A stretch of 64,000 nt of DNA from Cryptomeria japonica. Lineage: Eukaryota > Streptophyta > Pinopsida > Cupressales > Cupressaceae. The position numbers were made by a program, and so were the translations under genes. This document shows, piece by piece, positions 44,465-57,735 of this stretch. The notes beneath the pieces are model-generated. The model was not told the origin of the DNA, ran no database searches, and worked only from the letters and a program-made list of their open reading frames with translations. Where the stretch lies: NCBI RefSeq assembly GCF_030272615.1, contig NC_081411.1, positions 210,079,744 to 210,143,743 on the forward strand. Direction: 5' to 3'. Position 1 is the first letter of the stretch, and each line of letters starts with the position of its first letter.

Positions 44465-45031
44465 CAGAGAGACCGGAAAATGATCCAACCCAAATAGGGG
44501 AAGAATGGATGAGAAAAACTCAATGTCTGAATCGAACCAATTAGATGAGAGTAAAAATATGGATAGATCCCCCCCGATTTTTTAGTAAGATCCAAAATAG
44601 CATTAAAATCTCCCCCAAAAATGACAAAAGAATGATTCCTAAGGGGGGATGACACCCTAATGAGCTCTTGCGAAAGATTTTATTTAGCCAAGATACCCGA
44701 GGGAGCATAAATGTTAAAACACCCAAACTTTAAAGCTAGAAGCTCTGAATGAAACTAATGACAACATCCAATTTGGCTTAGACGCAACCAATTTCACATC
44801 AACTAAAAAATCATTCTATAACAAAGCCAAGCCTCCCAATGCCCTAGTAGCCAGACAAGAAAAAAACTTCCACTTTTTCCAAGAAGAAAATACAGAAACG
44901 GAGTTCTCCAATGAAAGTTTAGTCTCCTGAAGCAAACCTATATCCTACTTAACCAAGTCTAACTGAGAATTGATCAAGTGTCTCTTGTTATGGGCATTTA
45001 AGCCCCAAGCATTCCATGAGATAATCTTCAT
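44465..45031 (-). pseudogene. LINE ORF2 apurinic-type endonuclease (broken)
   Basis: Starts MKIISWNAWGLNAHNKRHLI at 45031, the classic start of a plant LINE endonuclease that nicks the target. IGLLQETKLS near 44940 carries the catalytic Glu. FVIFGGDFNAILD near 44630 carries the later Asp and Asn. Interrupted by a TAG after DLVK, a TAG after LALL, and shifts near 44700. Confidence 0.88.
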
Positions 45032-45034
45032 TGA

Positions 45035-45480
45035 TCACGAGGACAATATGGCAGCCTTCTTAAACCTAGGAAAAGATGACAAAACTTGTTGAATACCCGC
45101 ATCAAATTCCAGCAGAGTTTTACGATTCTTTGGAGGTCTACCCCTACTCAGGGACACTATAGTGTTAGGGAAATTCAGCTGAACTTGTGGAATAGAAGAT
45201 CTAATGGGCGTTTTAATCGGAGATGGCCGATGAGATAGGACCACTTCCTGAAGAACCATTTGTTTTGGATCATCTTGAGAGATATTAACAGGGACCTCAG
45301 GTGAATTTAAGGAAGGAGAATTTGACAAACTCTTATGAATTAAATCCAGGTCATTTCCAATAGAGCACATAACCCTTTCCGAGACCTCCTCTTCCTCAAA
45401 ATCCTTATTAGATTTAAGCAGCTACTCAACTTACTGAGCCATGTGTTCATCTGGGGAAATATGCATAGACTCAGGCATAT
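45035..45480 (-). pseudogene. LINE ORF1 C-terminal end
   Basis: The frame ends AAILSS-stop at 45035. It carries SRGRPPKNRKTLLEFD, an AT-hook-like RGRP basic segment, and serine/proline-rich sequence. A TAA near 45412 interrupts it and the upstream RNA-binding part is missing. The stop codon is three bases before the ORF2 ATG. Confidence 0.68.
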
Positions 45481-45485
45481 CACAC

Positions 45486-48400
45486 TCCCTAAGATATATT
45501 TCTACATCTTTTCTATAATTATTTTAAAATGTTAGTTTTATTAAATAGAAAATAATAATAAAAAAATAATATAGTCATTATTGTTTAATACTAAATAAAA
45601 AATATGTGTTTGGACTTAATGATTAATTAATTTCACAATCTTAGTTTTGTGTATTTAGTTATCTAAATTATAGAATTGTTTATTTTTATTTTTTAAATTA
45701 TATGAATTGTGGCTTACATATGTTGGCGTAAAATTTTTAACTAAATAGTATCAATTGAAATCCCTATTTTATCTAAGGGGAGTAACATTTAATAAAATAG
45801 TATCAATTGAAATCCCTATTTTATCTAAAGGGAGTAGAATGTATTTCTTATAGCAGTGATGTAAAGAAATGTAATATGTGGTCAATTAACTACAATCAAA
45901 TTTCATTTTCTTCCATGTATATCAACATTGAATCAATATACTACATTGTTCTAGTTTTCAAAAGAGTAAATTTAAGGATTTCTATGTAATCCTTCCACCT
46001 AACTAACGGTTGATCGGAGGGTGAAAAGTAGGGAGTAGCTAGGGTTCAAACATGTAACTTTCAAAACTACATTTAATGGGTTGTTATATCATGAATTTAA
46101 AAATGGGTTGGAAGGTTAATTTATATTTTATTAGATATTAAATAGAAAGAGGGTTAATCTTTCATTTATGGGTTTTGGGTTGATCTTTCTTCTAATTCAA
46201 GAGTTAGTGTTCAATCATATCCATATGACAAGGGATGGATCAAAGTTAGTTTTGAGAAGGTTGCTAGAGGAAATTCAATATTGTTTGGGGAAGATGAGGG
46301 TATGATCTTAGTGGTCGAGATTAAGAAGTTACCTATTGGAACGAAAAATGAAGTAAAATTTTTGATCATTGGGTTTGGGATACTTTTATGCATTGTAATG
46401 GTGTTCAGGGAACTCCACTTGGAAAGTGACTTGATGATTGTGATTAGCATAATTTGATGCTAGGATATGTCAAATTGGAAGCTAAAAATGCTCCTCCCAG
46501 AAATTTGGCATGGCTTGGCAATGTTGACATGAATTGGGGAGAGGATTTATTAGTTGGTCATTCTAATTTTGTGTAATTTAAACTTATAAATGGTGTTTTC
46601 AAATCATTTTCAATTTTGTACAACAATTTACCTAGCAAGGTCTCTAATTATAACTAAGATTTTAGGTCCACATCATAAAAAATGATGTCAATTGTGTATC
46701 ATGTCATCTTTGTTAGTGTCATGATATGTCATCACTTGATTGAATTATTTATAAATATAAACAATATAATTCAATCTATTATAAGTACTCATAATCAACA
46801 TTAACAACTTGAAAGTCACAACTCCTAGTACTATACTATAAAAAATATTGGAGGATAAACCAATAAATTCTATCATAACTATTGGAATATACTCAACTAT
46901 TGGGTTCTCTATCTTATTTATTGGGTCCCCTTTCATTCAGAAAAATAAACATATACACCAATTTCAAAAAAATTATCAAAGAAAATAGGGTATCTACACA
47001 GTCTTAAAACCAAGTTAAGTTTCTTGTCCCATAAAGATATAAACTTTTCCAAATAAATGCAAAATTATATATTTCAATACAATATGGCCTTGTATTTCTC
47101 ATATAATATTACAAATTATCTACTAGGACTATGAATGCTACATACTACTCTGCATTAACTAGAGATTTAACTAATGGACAACTAGCAAAAAGGAAAAAAT
47201 AGACTAGTTCCCAATACTTCTAACCTTATTCTTCAATATACATCCTTTCTTCATCCATGGGGTCTCTCTCTCCACATCAATTTTTTTGAATATGCTCCTT
47301 TAGACCTTCCTAGTGTATGTAGGTCAAAATCCAATCTAAGGCTATGTTCACCACTAAATTTGTCCAATTCAAGAGAAAGTTCAGGATCTGAATTGTGATC
47401 TCCTTATTGTCCTGATAATCCTCCTTATCATCCAATAGGATTTTTGGAAGTTTTGGGACTTCCTTAGTTTTCTCGTTAAAGTCCGAGGAATCCGGAATTC
47501 ATCATTGTTTCTTAAAACATCATCCAAACCACCCAAAACTTGAATCTTAAAGATTTCTTTACTTAAATTTTTAGCCACATCTTTTCTCAGACCTCTATCT
47601 AAAGCTATGGCCAAAAAAATTTATTATATACACTAGTAAAGTTATTATCACATTGTCACACACACATGTGCATTCATATATAGACATTTACATCTACAAA
47701 CACACATGAGTGCTCCAAAAAATTGCAAGTAAATATTATGTTACATAAGATGCTATAATTGATCTAATTTGCAAGAATAGGTAATGAATGAACTATGATT
47801 AGATCATTCATAACCTATTGTAATGTAATGTTCCTCTTTTTGTTGTAATTATTAACCAATAAGCTATTAACATTCATGTTAATTTGATAAATTCATGGTT
47901 GTGCTAAATTATTGCATTATTTAGGTCAATTTGCTTGCACTTTCTTCTAAGACATCATGGTCCTAGTATGTTGGAACATACACAATGTTGATGATTTGAT
48001 AAAAAGTAATATATGCATGATGGCTTGGTACATACTCACATATTTTATTTTCATAAATTGTAACATAATAATAGAGTTCAAAAAATTATTCAAATTTGAA
48101 AATTTATAAAAACCACACCTCTATCCAATAACTAGTGAAGGTCAAGAGTACACTAGAACTATTAATCATTTAGTTGAGGCCCCTTAGATATATGTTTCAA
48201 TATGTCAAGTGATATTGTTCATTGTACTCAATAATTAAATGGTAGGATATATATCCATCCGCCTTTTCATTTCTACGAATTTTTAGATAATTCTTTAGAT
48301 AAGGGTATATTGTAGAACAAGAAATTAATAGAAAAGAACTCTAGTAGTATGATAAACTTTGGGTTCTCTTGTTTATGAAATATGAAGCATATAATTTAGA

Positions 48401-48689
48401 TAACAATGTGTTGAGCTAGCTAATAACATTTACTATACTTTATGATCACCCTAGCTCTAGGTGTTAATTAAATCTCTACTAGGTTATGACCACTACTAGA
48501 TTAGAAATTGAGTATTGTGCAATCTTTGTGTTAATTTTTAAGAAGATTTAGGCTCACGTCTAATGATTCTAGAGAATTTAGTAATCACTAATACATGTTA
48601 TGAAGATCTTATATCTACTTCTAGTGGTGTACTTTTTAATTTAGATACATAACATTGAATGTGACAAAGAATAAAGGAGGCAATGGTTG
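45486..48689. other. AT-rich spacer of 3.2 kb, no gene recognised
   Basis: It contains a two-copy tandem repeat at 45744-45837. A less AT-rich stretch at 46200-46580 (WIKVSFEKVARGNSILFGED on the plus strand) and a 77-codon minus frame at 47381-47614 may be coding remnants, but I cannot place them. The rest shows no structure. Confidence 0.45.
45744..45837. repeat. Two-copy tandem repeat, period about 51 bp
   Basis: AAATAGTATCAATTGAAATC followed by CCTATTTTATCTAA occurs twice, at about 45744 and 45795, almost unchanged. Confidence 0.88.
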
Positions 48690-49688
48690 CTAGTAGATTG
48701 AAGAATTATGTTGTGACACTTACTACAATGTGTACGAAGATAGAAAATTCTACCATTAATATTAAAGAGATAGAGATGCATTCTAAAATGATGGATAGTA
48801 GACAATAAGTCAAAGATATTATAGATTATATAAAAAATTACTTCTAAGAGGAAAATAATATAAGTATCCATAAGAAGGTAAAAATTTATTTGAAATTTTT
48901 TGAAACTAAGAAAATTATCAAAACAAGCATTAGAATAACATATTTTGGAGAAGCCTAATTAAGAGAAAGATTAATATGTAGAAGGAACCTAATTAACTAG
49001 AAGTAAACAAAGATAAAAGTGTTGTAAGGTAATCATTGACTAAAGAAACGTATATAACTTGGCATAAGAAAAAATGGTTAAACACGTGGGAGGATTATAT
49101 TATTGAATATAAGAAATTAATAAAATATCTATTGTTTTCTTTCTTAGATTTTAGTGAGATCTTTCAAGTTGACTCTGATGCAAGTTGATTTTATGTTGTC
49201 AACAAGTGATAATGTTTGATGTGTGTACTATTAATATGTCATGCCATAAGATTCTCATCTAGATATCTTAGATTTAGCATCATAGATTCTCTAATGCCAT
49301 GGATATGGTGTGTAGTCAATGAAACTTCAATTTCCCTTATTTCTTAAACATGTTATCAGATAGTAGTAGTAGAACCCATTTTTGGAATGTTTTTAATCTA
49401 AAATTCTTGTGATGCCATGTTTTCTCCTTCTACCACTCAATTTTGTGCTTATACATTTTACTTTATCTGTATTTATCCTCCAACAACAAAGCGAGTGTGG
49501 TGCATATGTTACGTGCTATGAAGTTCAAAGGAACTCTAGCATTAATACCATAGGCAAACTAAAAAGATTTGAGCTTAATTTTCCTCTTGTACATGATGTG
49601 TTCTATGCCAAAAAAGAATTGTATGTACTTTTACATCCCAAGCTATTATGGTTTCCTCAAACATTTTCATTAATGCTTTGTTAATTAT
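48690..49688. repeat. Copy D of the relic block, cargo-free
   Basis: The left part matches 19180-19450 (GACACTTACTACAATGTGTA). At about 49010, ...CCTAATTAACTAGAA joins directly to GTAAACAAAGATAAAAGTGT, which matches copy A at 21796. The 2.35-kb cargo of A and B is therefore absent. The right part is the antisense gypsy integrase relic, cut at 49688 by the copia LTR. Confidence 0.82.
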
Positions 49689-50190
49689 TGTTGGTGTAAA
49701 TAATTATTCATCATGCATATTATTACACCTTACTTAAGTTTACTTAAGAAATGCATTTTATAGTAGTTTGGGTATGAGACACTTTGATGTTTGTGCCAAA
49801 TTGGGATAGTGTGTGTAGGAGAATTTCCACCTTTTATAGTGTTGATCTTGTTACTACTCTATCATATCTAGTTATTGTTGAGTGATAATTCGACCTTCGG
49901 TGGGTGATCCACCTCGTGTGGAATATTTTATTGTTTCTCCTACCTACCTCACATATTTCCTACCTACCCTTGTTTCTTATTGAGCCACATGTCAGTTTTG
50001 TGTTCTCACATATTCATATAGCCTTGCCTATATAAGCGGACTCATCTACATTGAACAACTTGTAATGATCCAATTGATCAGTATTTTCATCTTGATAGGA
50101 TACAGTTTATTTCTATCATGTATTTTTTTCTCTCTTATTTTTTCTTTCCATTGCCTCTAGACCTTGGCCAAATCTCATATCCATTAGAGT
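49689..50190 (+). repeat. 5' LTR of copia copy B (right end approximate)
   Basis: Starts TGTTGGTGTAAATAATTATT; the first 40 bp recur after the purine tract at 53508 and 18618. A TATA box CTATATAAG is at about 50029. The end is not sharply defined because no standard primer site follows; a degenerate ATTGGTTTGCCAATTG near 50197 may be its remains. Confidence 0.7.
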
Positions 50191-50997
50191 GTCATTGGTT
50201 TGCCAATTGAGAGAAATTTGATGCTATTTGGGGTTGTGTATTTTGGAGCTTTCTTTTGCAGGTTATTATTAAAGCTTGATGGGTAGAATCTGAGGTTACC
50301 ATTAGATTAAGGAGGTCCAAGAAAGTCAATTTTGCCTTTTGTTTCATCAAAATCGAACTTCGGAGGCCAAATCTAGAAGCATTTGAAGTTTGAAGCTTCA
50401 ACGAATATTTTCCAAAAATTATAATTTTGCAGGCAATTTTCAAATACCAATATCTCACTCATCTGGACTCCTTTGTTTCAGATTTTTTTTTTGTTTTATG
50501 GTAGAATTTTTTGATCTGTATAGTAGAGCAAAAGTTTTTTGGATTTTCAGATACAGATTTTTCTGAAATTGTGAAATCCCGATTTTTACAACTTTGGAGG
50601 CTTTGTTTGGGCTCATATGGACTCTTTTTTAGGTGCTGTTTCTTTTTAAAGTACATAATTTTTTGTCTAATTCCATAATATGCCATTTGTCTGCAGTGAT
50701 TTAAGTAGAAATTGTACTTTTAGTATTTGGTCATTTTTTGGCCTATTTAGTACTTGTATTTTTCTTGGATCTTAGTTTAGATCACTAGCAGTATTTGTTG
50801 AAATCTCTTATATCTCCTTTTGAGAAGTTGTAAAATTGAAATCAGAAGTCCACTTTGTGTTGTTTTTGAAGTGGTCTATTGTACATGCACTAAGTATAAA
50901 GTGTCAAATCATGTTTTTGGGGAGGTTTCTTGATTGGGTAATTTGGGTGGGTGTCTCTTGTGCTTTTGTGCTCTTGTGTTCCTTCCTTTTTGCTGCT

Positions 50998-51828
50998 ATG
51001 GGTTCTTCTAAGTTCCCTCTCTTAACTCCTCATAATTATGCTACTTGGAAAATTGATGCATGAAGTAAACTTATGGAAAAATGACTAACTCATTATATTG
51101 ATGGAACTATTGTTGCTCCCACTGATCCTAAGGCTAATCCTGTTGGTCACTTGGATTGGCTCACTAAAAATATCATGGCAATTGTTACCTTAAGAAAGTA
51201 TGTATCAAAGGATCTCATTTTTCATATTGAGAAATGTACTCTAATCAAGGGTGCTTGGCAAAAGTTTCGAGACTTCTATGGTCAAGTTGATGAGATTAGG
51301 GGATATCAAATTGATAGTGATCTCACCATATTAGATCCCAAGAACTTTGATACTATACAAGATTATGTCACTAAGGCAAAAGAGTTGAGGTCACAACTCA
51401 AGGATTGTGGCATTGATAAGAAGGATAATCAATTGATCTTCAATTTGATGGGCAAGCTTCCACAAGAATCTGCAACATTTATTTTTAGTTTCCAAACCCA
51501 TAGGATGACAATGGGTTCAAGCTACATAATGCTTACATTTGATCCTTTCGCTGAAATGTTGATGATAGAACAAACTAAGTTGATAAGAATGGGCATTCTT
51601 AAGACTCGTAAGTCTCAAGAATTAGTGGCAAATCAAGGGAACAAATGAAATCAAGGAAAGGATAACTCCAACAAGAAGAAATGGCAATGAAAGCCAAAAT
51701 AAAAAGAATCACCTTCTCCACAACAAGGAGATTCATCCTCTTCCAAGAGGGAAAATTCACCAAAGAGGGAGAGACCTAATTGTACCTATTGTAAAAAAAT
51801 TTGGTCATGAGGAGTGTCATTGCCATTC
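50998..51828 (+). pseudogene. gag: copia-type gag, copy B (broken)
   Basis: Starts MGSSKFPLLTPHNYATWK at 50998. TGA stops at 51061 (private to B) and 51081 (shared with A) are followed by a 165-codon open stretch (51151-51648) with ELRSQLKDCGI and KLPQESATF. A zinc knuckle survives near 51780-51825 as CTYCKK..GHEEC, with one extra A in a seven-A run shifting the frame inside it. Copy A has lost this knuckle. Confidence 0.87.
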
Positions 51829-52029
51829 TAAGAAGATTGATGAGCTCACACATATCCTTAAAAAGCATAACATTGATTTGCCTAATATCTACAAGAAGGA
51901 ATCATTCATCAACTTCCACTTCCTCCAATTCAAAAGGAAATGGGAAATAATTCATGGATTCTACAAGTAGGAAGACTGAACTCTTTTGGGACAAGAAAAG
52001 GAAAAGCTCTTTGTGCTACTACAAGCCAT

Positions 52030-52856
52030 GATTTAGGGAGATGGCTTCTAGATTCAGGGGCTTCTCATCATATGTCATCTTTGTAGTCTATGTTCTCTTC
52101 ATTTGAGCCTTGTACCATGCCACGGATTTTGATGGGCAATAATACATACATGGATGTGATTGGGAAAGGAACTATTGCCATTCGAGATAACTCGCTCAAT
52201 GATGTCTTGTGCGTACCCCATTTCACAAACAATATTCTTTCCATCTATAAAATCACACATGGCACAACTCAGAGAATTGTGGAGTTCACACCTGAGTTAG
52301 TTTTCATTAGACTTCAAGACTAGAGCTATCATTGCGACTGGGATGGTTGATCATGCATCTTGGTTATACTCCTTTTTCAGATTTTGTTGATGATGATGAT
52401 TATGATTTCACATATGATGATTCTACATATGATGATCACACTTCTTGTGATGGTTCAACTTTTGAGGAGAACTTTGGGTACTTGAACTTGGGGATTCCCA
52501 CATGTGACCTCATTCTTGAGCCTTGTATTTCATCTCCTCCTATTGATATCACAACACCTATTGCACCTGATGATGTGGATAGTGTGATAGTCTTTCCTTC
52601 ATGTGATTTAGTGCAATAGGATATTTCATGTCTTCGAGCTTGAATTTCATGGGATGATTACTTGATAGACATTGCGGGTTTATTTGTGGAGTCCTACGTT
52701 GCAAATTTGGGAGACATAATTGATGATATTCATTATCTCTTTGATGAAGATGATCCTTATTCGAGTGTTGCAAGGGATCACTTTGATACTCTTATTTATT
52801 GTCTACATGATCATTCTTTCAAGGTTGACATGATTGTGGATACTTATGTACAATAG
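52030..52856 (+). pseudogene. copia-type protease with acidic tail, copy B
   Basis: RWLLDSGASHHM (Asp codon at 52051), then the same TAG as copy A, then TMPRILMGN, VIGKGTIAI and VLCVPHFTNNIL. A shift near 52318 (GACTTCAAG lost in part) precedes the acidic stretch (DDDDYDFTYDD) and the tail, which has an extra TAG near 52617. No integrase or RT follows. Confidence 0.85.
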
Positions 52857-53500
52857 TTTGAGGAGGTCTCTTTATGTTTAGAGGAGATATGTGAGTCTTT
52901 GGATCATGTTCTACATGCATCTGCACTAGATCTTGGAGTTCCTTTTTCAGTAGTGTGGAGAATTTTACCACCTTTGGAGGGGGTATCTTTCAGCATCGAC
53001 ATGGGGACACTTGAGTAGTTTTTAGAGATTCCATTCATCATGAGATTTTTTCATACAACTTCCCTTCATGATTGGGGAGACTTCATGGATGGACCTTTGG
53101 TTTTGTTTCTTCTTAAGGGGAGGAATTTTGTTTGACGTTCATTGAGTAGTTTCTTCATACATTATTGAGCTTCTATCATTGGCGCAGATTCTACATTGAG
53201 GGGGGGCTTTCTAGCTTCTCTTCTTCTCTCATATGCGGGAGATTTTTTCCTGACATGGGGTTTTGTTCCTCACACACTTCTTTGAGAGTTTTGTTGTATA
53301 TTTTTCATCTCTCTTTTGGGGGAGGTTTTTTTCCCAATGAGTTTTTCTCTCTTTCCCCGCTTTGTGAGAGATTTCATTGCATTGGTTTGCATGTATTTGC
53401 ATTTGTCCATGGGTACCTAACATGACCTCATAGCCAAGACCCATCTTGCATTTATTAGTTGCATTGTAGACTTAAGTGCATTCCCCTAAGTTGCACATAA

Positions 53501-53548
53501 GCGGGGGAGTTTGTGTAAATAATTATTGATCATGGATATTATTGTTCA
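53501..53548 (+). repeat. Polypurine tract and stub of copia 3' LTR, copy B
   Basis: GCGGGGGAG is followed by TTTGTGTAAATAATTATTG, matching the start of the LTR at 49689, and then by the relic block at about 53549. Confidence 0.78.
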
Positions 53549-54415
53549 ATAATTGGATAGACTTAACATCTATAAATTTCCTATTAATCTCAGATAATTC
53601 CTCAATAAGGCTATAATTCTATGTTATGTTTGCATGATTGGCATAACTATTGAAGGTGAGATGATGATGGATGATTACACTGGTAGAGGAAAGATGACAT
53701 GAACAATTATTTGTGTTGTCATTGATGGCAACTACTATCAACTGGTGTTTGATGATGTTTAAAAATGGTTTTTGATGATTGAGTTTTTGGCTGAGTGATT
53801 TGGTCTACCGTAGTTAGAGTTTGACAGCTTGATAGGGTTTACCGGCAACACTGGGAATTAGGATATTAACCGGTAAAGCAGATAAGTTTTGATGGAATCA
53901 GGTGACTGGTGATGTTTCGTGACTTGTGGTTTGAAACATAAGCTTTTATGATAGAATTAAATATGTAATCAGAACCACACCCTATGATGGTTACTGAAAG
54001 GCATGTTTTGAATTTATGGTGAAGTTTTGCTAGGGTTTAAGGAATGGTGCCTACTACATTGAAGAATTCTGTTTTGACACTTACTACAATGTGTACGATG
54101 ATATAAACTACTACCATAAATAGAAAAGAGATAGAGATGAATTCTAAAATTATGGATAGTAGATAGTAGGTCAAACATATTATAAATTATATAAAAAATT
54201 ACTTCTAAGAGGAAAATAATATAAGTAAGGATAACAAGGTAAAAATTTATTTGAAAATTTTTGAAACATAGAAAATTATTTAAAAAGTAGTGTTAGAAAA
54301 ACATATTTTTGAGAAGAACCCTAATTTTAGATGAGCCAAAAGATGAACCTAAAAATAGACAATCACTAATATTGAGAGAAAGATTAATATAAAGAAGGAA
54401 CCTAATTAACTAGAA
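53549..54415. repeat. Relic block, left part, copy B
   Basis: Collinear with 18657-19450 and 34712-35570; includes the 77-bp segment missing in A. Non-coding. Confidence 0.75.
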
Positions 54416-54424
54416 AGGTCTAAA

Positions 54425-54755
54425 AGAGAAGTCAGAGTTGCCCACATTGGGTTACACATGGCTAAAAGAGAAGGCTTTGAAAAAGTCCAATTGGAGTCTA
54501 AACACTATCAATTGTCTAAATGGATGCATAGATCCTAGCTGGACAATGGCTAATCTGATCAAGGATTGTTGGGATATAATAAATGAGCTAGAAGAATTCA
54601 AAATTTTGCACGTATACTAGGAAGGCAAAAAATTGGCGGATCTACTGGCCAATTTGACGGTGGGCTACATGGCGACTAAATGGTGGAGTATTAGGGATTT
54701 ATTCTCGAAAACCCTATGTGATCTAGCTCATGATGATTACACCCACTTAAGTTAA
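54425..54755 (+). pseudogene. LINE RNase H tail, copy B (fragment)
   Basis: As in copy A: NCLNG, NLIKDC, DIINELEEFKILHVY, a TAG shared with A, then the remains of KAADLLANL (here KLADLLANL). The 8-base loss that removes the ESDS motif is shared with A. Confidence 0.7.
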
Positions 54756-54867
54756 TCAATGATCTTTAATCATGATTTGATGGAGTTGATGGGGAAACTA
54801 CTCCTTTTTGTTCTCCCTAACTGAAGATCTACAAACTTTAGTTGTGCCTGGATTTTCTGTCTTATTG

Positions 54868-55055
54868 TGTGGCTCATTGTCTGCTACTATTTGGAGTCTT
54901 TTCTGATGTGGCCCATTACCTGCAACTATTTGGAGAGTTCTCTGGTGTGGCCCATTTTCAGCTACTGCTTGGAGTGTTTTCTAGTGTGGTCCATTACCTG
55001 TGCCTGTTCGAAGACTTCTCTAGTGTGGCCCATTTTCTATTGTTCAGTGACCTGA
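54868..55055 (+). repeat. Five 39-bp tandem repeats (13-residue units), copy B
   Basis: Units start at 54868, 54907, 54946, 54985 and 55024. They lie in the open frame 54842-55102 with the same 13-residue pattern as copy A. Confidence 0.88.
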
Positions 55056-55097
55056 AGCATAAAGGGTGGGGACAAGAACAAGCAAGAACCATCTACT

Positions 55098-56700
55098 TGT
55101 AAGAAATGGAAGAAAAACAAGGAAGTGTGCAAGGAAATCGTTGATGGGGGAATTGTCCCTGTCTTGGATAGGCTTCATGGTCATTCTCCTCAACTCATGG
55201 AGTCCTTTGTCAATGGGTGGAAGAAAGGGTTACTGAGGGCTTATGGAGTCGAGTATAAGCTTGACAAAACCTTGGTGGCGACGGTCATTGGCCTAGCAAC
55301 GAATGGAATAAGGTTCTATAGAGATGGGAAAAGTGGGGATAAGGACCTGACTAATTTCTTTCACAAAGACAAGGAGCACTCTAGAGTTACCAAAATGGCT
55401 GATGGAGGCTAAAACAAGAAAGATCTTATGGCTCCTTGGGCAGACATGGTCGAGTTCATCATAAGGTATATTACGTTTGATGGAAAATATGCCAACATCT
55501 TTTTCTATCATTTTACCATTTTGAATCATTTTCGACATGGTAAAATCATTTATGTTCCTTTCTATTTGGCCTCTTATTTAGAAAATAGTCTTAAAAAACA
55601 TATGGAGAATCCAAACAATCCTATTCTCCATTAAGGGCTTATTGTGCTCATCATGGAGTATGCTAAGACCCTTGAAGTTTTTCCCTCTCTTTCTGAGAAA
55701 GGCCAACAGAGTAATATTCAGAATGTCTCTGACTCGGAAATGGATTTGGAGGATAGTGGGTGTGCAATTCTTTTGATGACCCTAATTATAAGCCTACGAA
55801 AGAAGGGGGGATGATAGTCACCCCTGAGACGTTTAGCAGTAAGAATCATCCTAGATGGGTGGCTAGCAAATATAAATACACCAACAAACTTATTTCTAAG
55901 GCCGATCTCCGTTCTAAAAAGAAGAAGCTTGCAGTTGAGGACTATGGTCCAAAGAATTCATATCAGGAAATTAAAATGGACATTCCCATCAACGTCCTGA
56001 AAGAAAAACATGGGACGATGGCCAAAGAAGAGAACCATGGGATATAAAGGACTAGTAATCTGATGAACATGGTGATAGAAGATACTAGAAGCCAGGAGAG
56101 TTGTTGGAGATTGGTGGAGAGTGAAATTGATACCCTCAAAAGTAGGGTTAAGGACATTATTGATATCTTCACTACCTCCACTGAGCCCAGCAAATCTGAG
56201 AAACTCATGATTATGACCCAGAAGCTCTCCTAGGACGTCGAGGTGATGAAATGAAATCCCGAACAAAGAATTAAAAAGATGGAACAATCTATCAAAAAGA
56301 TAAAGAAAAACCTCAAGAACTTGGTTGACATAAGCAAAGAAGCCATGAACAACACTATAGAGGGGCTCGAAAACATAAATGCCATGGTTGCGGAATATAG
56401 ATCTTTCCACAGTGAACCGGACAAAGATCTTGGAGGTAAAGATTTGGCTGTTCGAGACAACAAAACCACTGGTCCTAGTTCTAATACCAGAAGAAGGAGC
56501 AGCAACAAGGGTACCTCCAGATTCATTATGGAGGAATTGGAGGAAATCAACAAGATTTCCATCCAGAAAAACAAGCAGCTGGTAATTGAGAGTTTTTTTT
56601 TTGTCTTGTTGTCTACGTCTCTATTGCTTTCATGGCTATTTTGGGGTTCTCCCTTGTTTTATAGCTACTTTATGTCTGTTTGGCTAATGGCCGATTTTTT
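55098..56700 (+). pseudogene. Unrecognised coiled-coil cargo ORF, copy B (broken)
   Basis: Pieces 55125-55412, 55428-55634, 55760-56047 and 56279-56704 match copy A piece by piece. The break after MADGG is shared with A, while the TAA after NNPILH at 55632 is private to B. The frame changes near 55770 (CAATTCTTTTGATGACCC) correspond to those in A at about 20805. Two copies together indicate an ancestral protein of roughly 500 residues with a globular N-terminus and coiled-coil C-terminus. Family unknown. Confidence 0.6.
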
Positions 56701-56829
56701 GTAAAACTTTTGGTTTCGGGTCCATGTAAAACCCATTTGTCTATATCATTGAGTAAAGAGAGGCAAAAGTGTTGTAAGGTAATCGAGTAAAGAAATGTAT
56801 ATATCTTAGCATAAGAAGAAATGGTTAAA

Positions 56830-57735
56830 CACATGGGAGGATTGGATTATTGAATCTAAGAAAGTAATAAAACATCTATTATTTTCTTTATTAGTTTTAG
56901 TGAGATCTTCCAAGTTGACTCTGATGCAAGTTGATTTTATGTAGTCAAAAAGTGATAATGCTTGATGTGTGTACCATTAATATGTCATCCCATAGGATTC
57001 TCATTTAGATGTCTTAGATTTACTACCACGGATTTTCTAATGCCATGGATATAGTGTGGCCATAGTCAAGGGAACTTCAATTTCCCTTGTTTCTTAAACA
57101 TGTTATCAGATACTAGTACTAGAACCCATTTTTTGAATGTTTTTAATTTAAAATTCTTGGCATGCCATGCTTTCTCCTTCTACCACTCAATTTTGTGCTT
57201 ATACATTGTACTTTATCTGTATTAATCTATTTAATATAAATATTCTATCAAGTGTGCCAAAGATTGGTCATGCTCCAACCACAAAGTGAGTGTTGTGCAT
57301 ATGTTAAGGGCTATGATAGTCAAAGGAACTCTGGCATCAATACCATAGGTGAACTAAAATTATTTGAGCTTACTTTTCCTTTTGTATAATTTTTGGTATG
57401 CCAAAAAGAATTGTATGTACTTTTATATCCCAATCTATGATGGTTTCATCACACATTTTCATTAATGCTTTGTTAATTATATTTTTTATTAATTCAATTA
57501 CTCCATTAGCTTGTGATTGATAGGGGAAATCATGTTGTGTGCTAACATAAAGTTTGTAGTAATTATTTTATCATCTTGTTTACAGGGTGTTTTTCTTGAC
57601 CACTCACTATACTAAAAGGATATTGATACCTTGTAATGATATTATCATATAGGAACCTTGTGATAGTCTTTGTGGTACAATTTTTTGTGGGTTCTACCTT
57701 TCCCCACTTTGTGAGATAAACTACTCCTCTTAGGA
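56830..57735 (-). pseudogene. Antisense Ty3/gypsy integrase relic, copy B
   Basis: Minus-strand segments match those of copy A (integrase core near 57700-57640 on the plus scale, INGTQIKHYH-like tail near 56950). Heavily decayed. Confidence 0.65.

Larger units (their letters stand above)
38640..45485 (-). mobile_element. L1-like LINE, minus strand, 5'-truncated
   Basis: From right to left: the end of ORF1 (45035-about 45480), then ORF2 with endonuclease, RT, zinc-finger-like region and RNase H (45031 to 40905), then a 2.3-kb 3' untranslated region ending near the T-rich run at 38628-38645 (an A-rich tail on the minus strand). The DUF4283/zinc-knuckle part expected at the start of ORF1 is absent, so the insertion is truncated near 45485. 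I did not find a clear target duplication. About ten in-frame stops and shifts make it inactive. Confidence 0.88.

Noticed and set aside
46200-46580. Possible LINE ORF1-like coding remnant
   Set aside because: Composition looks coding and WIKVSFEKVARGN is suggestive, but I could not tie it to a family or define ends.
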